Source: Spirochaetaceae bacterium
GTDB taxonomy: Bacteria > Spirochaetota > Spirochaetia > SZUA-6 > Bin103
NCBI GenBank assembly: GCA_028820215.1
Contig: JAPPKD010000227.1
Span: forward strand, 1 to 10,933
DNA length: 10,933 nucleotides
Direction: 5' to 3'
Below are positions 4,942 through 10,933 of the stretch, one piece after another (the first letter of the stretch is position 1; each line of letters opens with the position of its first letter). Below the pieces are notes generated by a model. It saw nothing but the letters and a program-made list of their open reading frames with translations. It did not search any database and had not been told where the DNA came from. The position numbers and the translations under genes were made by a program.

Positions 4942-5752
4942 CTAACCGGCGAGATGGTCCTCGGCGCGGTCGGCCGGCTCGAAGCCGAGCACCTCGCGCG
5001 TGTGATCGGCGTCCAGCCACCGGTAGCGGCTGGTCGACAGCGCATAGAAGATGTCGAAGCGCAGCGCGGCCGGCGCGTTGACGGGCCAGCTCGGCGACGG
5101 TGGCCACGTCGCGCTGGCTGCACCACAGCGCACCGCCGTCCGCTCCCGCGGGCACGTCACGATCGTTCACTCCGCCGATGCGCAGGCACAGGCACGACAG
5201 GCCGTGGCCGTCGGCGTACGCCCGGCACATGCCTTCGCCCCACACCTTGCTGGCCGAGTAGGGCTCGGTCGGCCGCACCGGGTCCAGGTGCGTGACGGGC
5301 CGGAAGCCGTCGGGCACGTCCTCGAAACGCCCCTCGCTGATCGCCTTGTACGGTTCGTCGAACCGGTAACCCCAGTTGGTCATGACCGTGCTGGCGTAGA
5401 CGATGCGGCGCACGCCCTGGCGCTTGCATGCCTCCAGCGCGTTGTAGCCGCCGACCACGTTGCTGGGCACGATGACCTCGATCGGCGCCGACGGATCGGG
5501 GATCGCGCCCATGTGAACGACGACCTCCGCCCCTTCGAAGGCGCGCTCCATCGCCTCCAGGTCGGCGAGGTCCGCCAGCCTGAAGCGATCCGGCGGACAG
5601 CTCAGCGGGCGCCCCTCCGCCACCCGCGACGACCCCTCGTACCGCCGGCCGCTCCCCGTCACGGTGTAGCGATCCGGCTGCGCCGCCAGATGCGCGTACA
5701 CCACGTCGCCGATCAGCCCGCTGACTCCGGTTACGTGTACATTCAATGCCAT
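4942..5752 (-). pseudogene. NAD(P)-dependent epimerase/dehydratase family gene, frameshifted
   Basis: This is an extended short-chain dehydrogenase/reductase (NAD-dependent epimerase/dehydratase) acting on a nucleotide sugar or sugar acid. The frame from 5752 shows a Rossmann nucleotide-binding start (VTGVSGLIG, residues 7-15), Ser121 (YASTVMTNW) and the catalytic Tyr165-x3-Lys169 (PYSASK). At about residue 222 (near 5083-5089, CTGGCCCGTC) similarity jumps to the next frame. There it continues NAPAALRFDIFYALS...RYRWLDADHTREVLGFEPADRAED and stops at 4942. One extra base, or two missing, explains it; the rejoined product of about 269 residues has the usual length. The subgroup resembles uronate dehydrogenases, but the substrate is uncertain. 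It may be a true pseudogene or a single sequencing error. No ribosome binding site precedes the start, which lies in CCATGG shared with the divergent HAD gene. Confidence 0.8.
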
Positions 5753-6410
5753 GGTGCGCGGAGTATCGCCCCGGCCGGGCGGATCGACAAACCACCCGAG
5801 CGAAATCAGGGTCGTGCTGACGGACTTCGACGGCGTGGTCCGTCACTGGCCGCCCGACGTCACGGCGTCCATCGAGGACCGGCACGGACTGCCGCGAGGC
5901 AGCCTGGAGAAGACGGCCTTCGACCCGTCTTTTCTGGACGACGCGATTACCGGGCGCTTGACGGATTCGGAGTGGCGGAGCGAGGTCGCGCGCCGGCTCG
6001 CAGCGCAGACCGATGCCGCCACCGCCCGCTCCGCGGTCGCGGCATGGTCGACCGGTCGCGGGGTCGTGGACACGGCCGCTCTGCGCGTTCTGCAGGCGGC
6101 GCGGTCGGCGTCGGCGCTCGGGCTGGTCACGAACGCCACGACCAGACTGGAAGACGACCTCGCCCGCCTCAGCCTCAGCGACGCATTCGACTTGGTGGTC
6201 AACTCATCTGCCGTCGGCTGCGCCAAGCCCTCGCGGTGTTTCCACGAGCATGCCGCCCGCCGGTGCGGGTGCGAACGCGGAGCCGTCCTGTTCGTGGACG
6301 ACCGGCCAGAGAACGTCGAGGCCGCGATCGCGTTCGGATTCCACGGACACCTGTACCGCGACCCGGAAACGCTCAGACGCCTGCTGCGCGACTGGAACCT
6401 CCGGGGCTAG
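5751..6410 (+). CDS. HAD-superfamily hydrolase (219 aa)
   Basis: This is a haloacid-dehalogenase-type phosphatase or hydrolase, expected to act on a small phosphorylated metabolite in the cytosol. All four motifs are present: motif I LTDFDGVV (Asp25, Asp27), motif II VTNAT (Thr127), motif III around Lys159 (GCAKPS) and motif IV FVDDRPEN (Asp183, Asp184). The helical cap lies between motifs I and II (about residues 40-110), as in subfamily I. The start at 5751 is the only upstream ATG. It shares the CCATGG palindrome with the divergent epimerase start, and GTG at 5754 is an alternative. Neither has a ribosome binding site. The stop TAG sits in CTAG, shared with the stop of the convergent toxin gene. 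Substrate not predictable. Confidence 0.88.
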   Translation: MVRGVSPRPGGSTNHPSEIRVVLTDFDGVVRHWPPDVTASIEDRHGLPRGSLEKTAFDPSFLDDAITGRLTDSEWRSEVARRLAAQTDAATARSAVAAWSTGRGVVDTAALRVLQAARSASALGLVTNATTRLEDDLARLSLSDAFDLVVNSSAVGCAKPSRCFHEHAARRCGCERGAVLFVDDRPENVEAAIAFGFHGHLYRDPETLRRLLRDWNLRG

Positions 6411-6670
6411 AACGAGTAGGTGGACTCCGAGCGCCGAGCGACCTTGAGGACGACGATCAACGCCGCATCGTCGTGGACGTCGTACAGGATCCGGTAGGGA
6501 CCGACCCGGACCCGCCACGTCCCTGGCTGTCCTCGCACCTTGCGGGCTCCGGGCGGTCGAGGACTCCGGCCAAGATCCAGTATGGGCGAGGCCAGCCTGG
6601 ACCGCGCCACGGCCGGCAACCGGCGCATCTGCCGTTGGGCGGCAGGTGCCAACTCCACCCGATAGGGCAT
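6407..6670 (-). CDS. RelE/ParE-family toxin (87 aa)
   Basis: This is a toxin component of a type II toxin-antitoxin system. RelE-type members cut mRNA on the ribosome and ParE-type members poison gyrase. The opening MPYRVELAPAAQRQMRRL is the usual strand plus basic-helix start. The core is WRVRVGPYRILYDV (residues 52-65), followed by the C-terminal strand VVLKVARRSESTY with Arg79/Arg80 and Tyr85. Arg57, Arg60, Arg80 and Tyr85 sit where RelE mRNase residues are expected, so RNase activity is the better guess. It starts three bases after the antitoxin stop, so the two are co-translated. Its stop overlaps that of the convergent HAD gene in CTAG. Length is normal and it looks intact. Confidence 0.9.
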   Translation of the reverse strand: MPYRVELAPAAQRQMRRLPAVARSRLASPILDLGRSPRPPGARKVRGQPGTWRVRVGPYRILYDVHDDAALIVVLKVARRSESTYSF

Positions 6671-6673
6671 CGG

Positions 6674-6919
6674 CTACTTCAGGGAGTCAGCGTCCATCTC
6701 CGCGAAGAACTCGCCCGCCTCGCGGCCGCCATCTCGCTCCCACTCGCGGCGTGCCTCGTCCAACTCGGCTCGAAGTTCCTCGTCCTCTTTGGCCTCCAGC
6801 CACTCGCGCACGGCCTGAGCGACGATATCCTTGGCAGGCTGCCCCTTCCGGGCGGCCTCGACCTTGAGTGCGGTGTAAAGCCCCTCATCCTCAAAGATAA
6901 CGGTCATTCGCTTGGACAC
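6674..6919 (-). CDS. ribbon-helix-helix antitoxin (81 aa)
   Basis: This is the partner of the RelE/ParE-type toxin. It neutralises the toxin by direct binding and normally represses the shared promoter. The N-terminus RMTVIFEDEGLYTALKVEAA is a ribbon-helix-helix strand and first helix. GQPAKDIVAQAVREWLE supplies the turn and second helix. A very acidic C-terminal helix (about 45-75) is the probable toxin-binding arm. I chose the GTG at 6919 because AGGAGG lies four bases upstream. The ATG five codons later is 16 bases from it, and the ATG at 6946 precedes it. The promoter should lie in the 104-bp gap before ilvD's end, and may be self-regulated. Confidence 0.88.
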   Translation of the reverse strand: MSKRMTVIFEDEGLYTALKVEAARKGQPAKDIVAQAVREWLEAKEDEELRAELDEARREWERDGGREAGEFFAEMDADSLK

Positions 6920-6923
6920 GCTG

Positions 6924-6929
6924 CCTCCT
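6924..6929 (-). promoter_or_regulatory. ribosome binding site AGGAGG deciding the antitoxin GTG start
   Basis: AGGAGG on the minus strand, followed by CAGC and then GTG at 6919. The spacing excludes the ATG at 6946, which lies upstream of the site, and disfavours the ATG at 6907. Confidence 0.7.
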
Positions 6930-7023
6930 GTATGCCTACACGCCAAAGCGTACAGACGCCTGACCTCTCCGTCTACGGTGGTGACACTACGACCCTCTGA
7001 ACCGGCCGGCGTCCTCCCCGCGG

Positions 7024-8703
7024 TCAGTGCGTGATGGCCCCCAGGCTGGCCGAAGAGACCAGCCGCGCATACTTGGCGAGCACGCCGCGCTGATAGGGGA
7101 TCGGCCGCTCGGCCGGCTTGATCTCGCGCAGCCGTGCCTCGATCTCCTGATCGGTCAGGGCCACGTCGATCGTCTTGGCGTCCAGGTCGAGGGTGATCTC
7201 ATCGCCCTCCTGCACCGCGGCGATCGGTCCGCCGGCCTGCGCCTCGGGGGCGACGTGGCCGACGACGATGCCGTGGCTGCCGCCGGAGAAGCGGCCGTCG
7301 GTGATCAGCGCCACGTCCGCGATCAGCCCGGCGCCGGCGATCGCCGAGGTCGGCGCCAGCATCTCGCGCATGCCGGGTCCGCCGCGGGGACCCTCGTAGC
7401 GGATCACCACCACGTCGCCGGCGACGATCTTGCCGTCCAGGATCGCGCGCAGGGCGCTCTCCTCCTCGTCGAACACCCGTGCCGGCCCGGTGTGGCGGCG
7501 CACCGTCACGCCCGAGCTCTTCAGCACCGCCCCCTCCGGGGCCAGGTTGCCCTTGATCACGCTGATCGGCCCGGTCGGCTTGACCGGCGCCGACATCGGA
7601 TACAGCACGTCCTGCCCCTCCAGCTCCACACGCACGTCGGCCAGGTTCTCGGCCACCGTGCGGCCGTTCACGGTCAGGCAGTCGCCGTGCAGCAGGCCGC
7701 CGTCGAGCAGCAGCTTCATCGCCGCCTGCACGCCGCCCACCCGGTCCAGGTCGCGCATCACGTAGCGGCCGGCCGGCTTGAGGTCGGCGATGGTCGGCGT
7801 GGTGTCGCAGAAGACGTTGAACTCGTCGATCGACAGCGGCACCTCCGCCTCGTGCGCGAGCGCCAGCAGGTGCAGCACGGCGTTGGTGGAGCCGCCGAGC
7901 GCCATCACCACGCGGATCGCGTTCTCGAACGCGTCGTGAGTCATGATCTGCCGCGGCGTGCGGCCGGCGCGCAACGCGTCCATCAGCGCCCGGCCGGCGC
8001 GATCCATCTCGGCCGCCTTGCGCTCGTCGACCGCGGGGATGGAGGCGTTGCCCGGCAGCGTCATGCCGATCGCCTCCATGGCGGACGCCATCGTGTTGGC
8101 CGTGTACATGCCGCCGCAGGCGCCGGGGCCGGGGCAGGCCGTGCACTCGATGCCGTGCCGCTCCTCCTCGTCGATGCGGCCGGCGCTGAAGGCGCCCACC
8201 GACTCGAACGCGGACACGATGTCCACGTCCCGCCCGCGGAAGTTGCCGGGCAGGATGGTGCCGCCGTAGACGAAGATGCTCGGCACGTCCAGGCGGGCCA
8301 TGGGCATCACGGTGCCGGGGATGGTCTTGTCGCAGCCGGCCACGCCCAGGATGGCGTCGAGCTGGTGGCCCCGGGTGACCAGCTCGATCGTGTCGGCGAT
8401 CGCCTCGCGGCTGACCAGCGAGCACTTCATGCCCTCGTGGCCCATGGCCTCGCCGTCGGTGACCACGAAGGTGTTGTAGCGCACCGGCACGCCGCCGGAG
8501 TCGCGCACGCCCGCGCGCGCCCGGTCGGCCAGGTCGTCCAGGTGCACGTTGCACGGCGTCACGTCGCTGCCGGCTGAGGCGATGCCGACGATCGGCTTGT
8601 CGAAGTCCTCGTCGGTGAAGCCGACGGCGCGCAGCATCGCCCGGTTGGGGGTGCGCTCCACGCCGGCGGTCATCGCGCGGCTGCGGATGTTCAGGTCGCT
8701 CAT
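7024..8703 (-). CDS. ilvD: dihydroxy-acid dehydratase (559 aa)
   Basis: IlvD dehydrates 2,3-dihydroxy-isovalerate and 2,3-dihydroxy-3-methylvalerate to the 2-keto acid precursors of valine, isoleucine and leucine in the cytosol. Conserved segments include SDVTPCNVH (Cys51), [11 protein letters not shown] (Cys124, and Lys126, the lysine carbamylated in this family), [21 protein letters not shown] (Cys196), [12 protein letters not shown] and [12 protein letters not shown] near the C-terminus. Three cysteines are in the positions that bind the iron-sulfur cluster; the spacing resembles the [2Fe-2S] type. The start is the ATG at 8703, overlapping the leuD stop as ATGA. The ATG at 8718 would add MEKER inside leuD. 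Length is normal. It is the third gene of leuC-leuD-ilvD. Confidence 0.97.
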   Translation of the reverse strand: MSDLNIRSRAMTAGVERTPNRAMLRAVGFTDEDFDKPIVGIASAGSDVTPCNVHLDDLADRARAGVRDSGGVPVRYNTFVVTDGEAMGHEGMKCSLVSREAIADTIELVTRGHQLDAILGVAGCDKTIPGTVMPMARLDVPSIFVYGGTILPGNFRGRDVDIVSAFESVGAFSAGRIDEEERHGIECTACPGPGACGGMYTANTMASAMEAIGMTLPGNASIPAVDERKAAEMDRAGRALMDALRAGRTPRQIMTHDAFENAIRVVMALGGSTNAVLHLLALAHEAEVPLSIDEFNVFCDTTPTIADLKPAGRYVMRDLDRVGGVQAAMKLLLDGGLLHGDCLTVNGRTVAENLADVRVELEGQDVLYPMSAPVKPTGPISVIKGNLAPEGAVLKSSGVTVRRHTGPARVFDEEESALRAILDGKIVAGDVVVIRYEGPRGGPGMREMLAPTSAIAGAGLIADVALITDGRFSGGSHGIVVGHVAPEAQAGGPIAAVQEGDEITLDLDAKTIDVALTDQEIEARLREIKPAERPIPYQRGVLAKYARLVSSASLGAITH

Positions 8704-9311
8704 GCGCTCTTTCTCCATTGCAGGTAGGGGATCCGCGCCGCGGTGGCGCCGATCGCCTGGTCGCCGGCGAGCAGCGCGGCCGTCGAGTCCCAGGTGCCTG
8801 CGACCAGCGAGCGGCGCGCCGCCTCCGGCATCGCGACCGGGTACGTGTCACGGCCGATCGTGATCGTCGACTGCTCCAGGTCGACCCGCACCGGCGTGTC
8901 GGGCGCCGACTCGATGCGGTCCTGCCACTCGGAGACCCGGTCCGAGGTCAGCAGCGGCAGGCCCATCACCAGGCAGTTGCCGGCGAAGATCTCCGCAAAG
9001 GAGCCGCCGACGATGGCGCGGATGCCGTAACGGTAGAGCGCCTGCGGCGCGTGCTCCCGCGACGATCCGCAGCCGAAGTTGCCGTTCACGAACAGGACCT
9101 GCGCGCCGGCGTAGCGCGGGTCGTCGAACGGGTGCCCCTTGCGCGAGCCGTCGGCGGCGACCCGCTCGTCCTGGAAGGCGTGCTCGCCCAGGCCGTCGAA
9201 GGTCACCGCCTTCAGGTAGCGCGCGGGGATGATGCGGTCGGTGTCGATGTCGTCGCCGCGCACCGGCACGCCGGTGCCGGAGACGGCGGTGATGCGGGCG
9301 TCGCTGCTCAT
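8700..9311 (-). CDS. leuD: 3-isopropylmalate dehydratase small subunit (203 aa)
   Basis: LeuD is the swivelling small subunit of isopropylmalate isomerase. With LeuC it converts 2-isopropylmalate to 3-isopropylmalate, the second step of leucine synthesis. Hallmarks are RGDDIDTDRIIPARYLK (residues 18-34) and NFGCGSSREHAPQAL (78-92), which forms the substrate-recognition loop. The start at 9311 overlaps the leuC stop by one base (TGATG), and the stop overlaps the ilvD start by four (ATGA), so all three genes are probably translationally coupled. The longer frame upstream (to 9521) is leuC read out of frame. Length is normal for the bacterial two-subunit form. Confidence 0.97.
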   Translation of the reverse strand: MSSDARITAVSGTGVPVRGDDIDTDRIIPARYLKAVTFDGLGEHAFQDERVAADGSRKGHPFDDPRYAGAQVLFVNGNFGCGSSREHAPQALYRYGIRAIVGGSFAEIFAGNCLVMGLPLLTSDRVSEWQDRIESAPDTPVRVDLEQSTITIGRDTYPVAMPEAARRSLVAGTWDSTAALLAGDQAIGATAARIPYLQWRKSA

Positions 9312-10720
9312 CAGTTGGCCCCCAGCAGCTCGCGCACGTCGGTGACCCGGCCTGCGACCGCGGCCGCCGCCACCATGGCCGGGCTCATCAGCAGCGTGCG
9401 CCCGTCCGGCGACCCCTGCCGGCCGACGAAGTTTCGATTGGACGAGGAGGCCGAGATCTGCGATCCCGAAAGCTTGTCCGGGTTCATCGCCAGGCACATC
9501 GAGCAGCCGGCGCCGCGCCACTCGAACCCGGCCGCCTCGAACACCTCCCGCAGCCCCTCGGAGACGGCCTGATCGGCGATGCGGCGCGATCCCGGCACCA
9601 CCAGCGCCTTGACCCCGGACGAGACGCGCCGGCCCTCCACCACCCGCGCCGCTTCGCGCAGGTCGGTCAGCCGGCTGTTCGTGCAGGACCCGATGAAGGC
9701 GACGTCGATCGGCGTGCCGGCCAGCGGCGCACCCGGGCTCAGCTTCATGTGGCCGAGCGCCGCGGCCATCCCGTCGCGCAGCTCGTCCGACGCGCGCTCC
9801 GGGTCGGGAATCATGTCGGTGACCGCCGCGGACTGGCCCGGGTTGGTGCCCCAGGTGACCACCGGCTCGATGTCGGCGGCCTTGAGCACCACCTCGTCGT
9901 CGTAGGCGGTGTCCGGGTCCGAGGCCATGCCGCGCCAGAAGTCGACCGCCGGCTCCCAGCCGTCCCCGGCCGGCGCCTCGGGGCGCCCGCGCAGGAAGTC
10001 GAAGGTGGTCCGGTCCGGGTTGACGTAGCCGACGCGGGCGCCGCCCTCGATGCTCATGTTGCAGATCGACATGCGCCCTTCCATGTCCAGCGCGTCGATG
10101 GTGGAGCCCGCGTACTCGTAGGCATAGCCGATGCCGCCCTTCACCCCCAGGGTGGCGATGATCGACAGGATCACGTCCTTGGCGTAGACGCCGGGGCCGA
10201 GGTCCCCTTCCACCGTGATGCGGCGCAGCTTCGGTTTGCGCATGGCCAGCGTCTGCGTGGCCAGCACGTCGCGCACCTGCGAGGTGCCGATGCCGAATGC
10301 GATCGCCCCGAACGCGCCGTGCGTGGAGGTGTGCGAGTCGCCGCAGGCGATCGTCATGCCCGGCTGGGTAAGGCCGAGCTGCGGGCCGATCACGTGCACG
10401 ATGCCCTGCTCGGCGTGGCCGAGCCCGTAGTAGCGGATTCCGTGCTCGGCGACGTTGCGCTCCAGGTGCTGCAGCATCTGCTCGGCCATCGGGTCCGCGA
10501 ACGGGCGCTGCACGTCGTCGGTCGGCACGATGTGGTCGACCGTGGCGACGGTGAGCTCCGGGTGGCGGACGGCGAGGCCGCGCTCGCGCAACATGGCGAA
10601 CGCCTGCGGCGAGGTGACCTCGTGCACGAGGTGCAGCCCCACGAAGAGCTGGGTCTCACCCGACGGCAACTCTGCCACGCGGTGCAGATCCCACACCTTG
10701 TCCAGAAGACTCTTTCCCAT
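9311..10720 (-). CDS. leuC: 3-isopropylmalate dehydratase large subunit (469 aa)
   Basis: LeuC is an aconitase-superfamily enzyme that carries the [4Fe-4S] cluster of isopropylmalate isomerase. Conserved features are VDHIVPTDD (61-69), [22 protein letters not shown] (126-147), GSCTNSR with Cys346, [15 protein letters not shown] with Cys406 and Cys409 (the three cluster ligands), and [12 protein letters not shown] (426-436). HEVTSPQAF (33-41) marks the true LeuC rather than homoaconitase. The ATG at 10720 is preceded by AAAGGAG at a 7-nt spacing and gives the usual [14 protein letters not shown]-terminus; frames further upstream are not coding. It is the first gene of the operon, so the promoter should lie just upstream, in or near the poor-quality end of the window. 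Confidence 0.97.
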   Translation of the reverse strand: MGKSLLDKVWDLHRVAELPSGETQLFVGLHLVHEVTSPQAFAMLRERGLAVRHPELTVATVDHIVPTDDVQRPFADPMAEQMLQHLERNVAEHGIRYYGLGHAEQGIVHVIGPQLGLTQPGMTIACGDSHTSTHGAFGAIAFGIGTSQVRDVLATQTLAMRKPKLRRITVEGDLGPGVYAKDVILSIIATLGVKGGIGYAYEYAGSTIDALDMEGRMSICNMSIEGGARVGYVNPDRTTFDFLRGRPEAPAGDGWEPAVDFWRGMASDPDTAYDDEVVLKAADIEPVVTWGTNPGQSAAVTDMIPDPERASDELRDGMAAALGHMKLSPGAPLAGTPIDVAFIGSCTNSRLTDLREAARVVEGRRVSSGVKALVVPGSRRIADQAVSEGLREVFEAAGFEWRGAGCSMCLAMNPDKLSGSQISASSSNRNFVGRQGSPDGRTLLMSPAMVAAAAVAGRVTDVRELLGAN

Positions 10721-10727
10721 CAATGTG

Positions 10728-10734
10728 CTCCTTT
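10728..10734 (-). promoter_or_regulatory. leuC ribosome binding site (AAAGGAG)
   Basis: AAAGGAG on the minus strand lies seven bases before the leuC ATG. It decides between this start and in-frame ATGs farther upstream at 10741 and 10798. Confidence 0.75.
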
Positions 10735-10772
10735 GCTGCATGGCCCGTTTCCGCGCGAGGAGTCTGTCGGAT

Positions 10773-10790
10773 TTGCCGCGTGAGCGGCAA
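10773..10790. promoter_or_regulatory. 18-bp palindrome upstream of leuC, possible operator or leader hairpin
   Basis: TTGCCGC (10773-10779) and GCGGCAA (10784-10790) form a perfect 7+7 inverted repeat with a 4-base centre, 53-70 bases before the leuC start. The size and symmetry fit a dimeric repressor site in the operon leader, or a short hairpin in the leader RNA. No regulator gene is next to it in the window. Confidence 0.35.
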
Positions 10791-10814
10791 GTTCGCATGA
10801 CTCGGAGCGGAGGC

Positions 10815-10933
10815 GGGGCTGGGCCGGGTAGGGGGGGGGCGGCGGCCCCCCAGCGGCGCGGAAAAAAGAGGTGGGGGGGGGGGGGTTGAAGAACCCCCCC
10901 GCGGGGGACGCCCGCCCGGGGGGAAACACCGGG
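10815..10933. other. homopolymer-rich low-complexity end, probable assembly artefact
   Basis: The segment holds runs of G9 (10831-10839), A6 (10862-10867), G13 (10873-10885), C7 (10894-10900) and G6 (10918-10923). Nothing like this occurs elsewhere in the window. It is most easily explained as unreliable base calls at a contig edge. A real G-tract or quadruplex-forming region is the less likely alternative. No gene can be called. Confidence 0.6.

Noticed and set aside
5051..7000. 649-codon plus-strand frame
   Set aside because: It crosses the epimerase, HAD and toxin-antitoxin genes in non-coding frames. It is a GC-driven open frame without domains.
7027..8577. 516-codon plus-strand frame antisense to ilvD, and a similar one (9749-10783) antisense to leuC
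   Set aside because: Both are His/Val/Gln/Ala-rich mirror frames of strongly conserved enzymes, with no ribosome binding site.

Overview
The window is GC-rich, compactly coded bacterial DNA. Tight gene packing, AGGAGG-type ribosome binding sites and a leuC-leuD-ilvD operon all fit a free-living bacterium that makes its own branched-chain amino acids. I cannot name the phylum. The ATPase-nuclease type at 1995-3587 is, from memory, common in genomes of uncultured environmental bacteria. The last ~120 bases are homopolymer-rich and look like a poor contig end.

Layout. (1) 1-1994 has no gene I recognise. It starts with a tight series of RNA-like hairpins (57-172) whose pairing could hide or free the ribosome binding site of a small unknown ORF (181-435). 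A stretch without a convincing gene follows (436-899). Next is an island of about 45-52% GC (about 900-1745, against about 70% in the flanking ATPase gene). The island holds a near-consensus sigma70 promoter and two well-formed translation starts on the minus strand, yet no identifiable protein. (2) 1995-3587 (+) encodes a P-loop ATPase fused to a C-terminal PD-(D/E)XK nuclease-like domain. (3) 3598-5752 (-) is a three-gene cluster: an NAD-dependent epimerase/dehydratase family gene broken by a frameshift, a small ribbon-helix-helix-like protein, and a sugar-phosphate isomerase/epimerase-like TIM barrel. The last two are joined by five copies of a 15-bp repeat that contains both the stop codon of one and the start codon of the other. 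(4) 5751-6410 (+) is a HAD-superfamily hydrolase. It shares a CCATGG start palindrome with the epimerase and a CTAG stop palindrome with the next gene. (5) 6407-6919 (-) is a RelE/ParE-type toxin-antitoxin pair. (6) 7024-10720 (-) is leuC-leuD-ilvD, translationally coupled by 1-nt and 4-nt overlaps, with an 18-bp palindrome upstream of leuC.

How the genes work together. LeuC and LeuD form isopropylmalate isomerase (leucine branch). IlvD makes the 2-keto acid precursors of valine, isoleucine and leucine. The epimerase and TIM-barrel genes look like a small sugar or uronate metabolism module, possibly inactive because of the frameshift. The toxin-antitoxin pair, the ATPase-nuclease and the low-GC island are the accessory parts. 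The best candidates for something undescribed are the switch-like leader at 92-180, the low-GC island with its own promoter, and the stop/start tandem repeat at 4426-4500.
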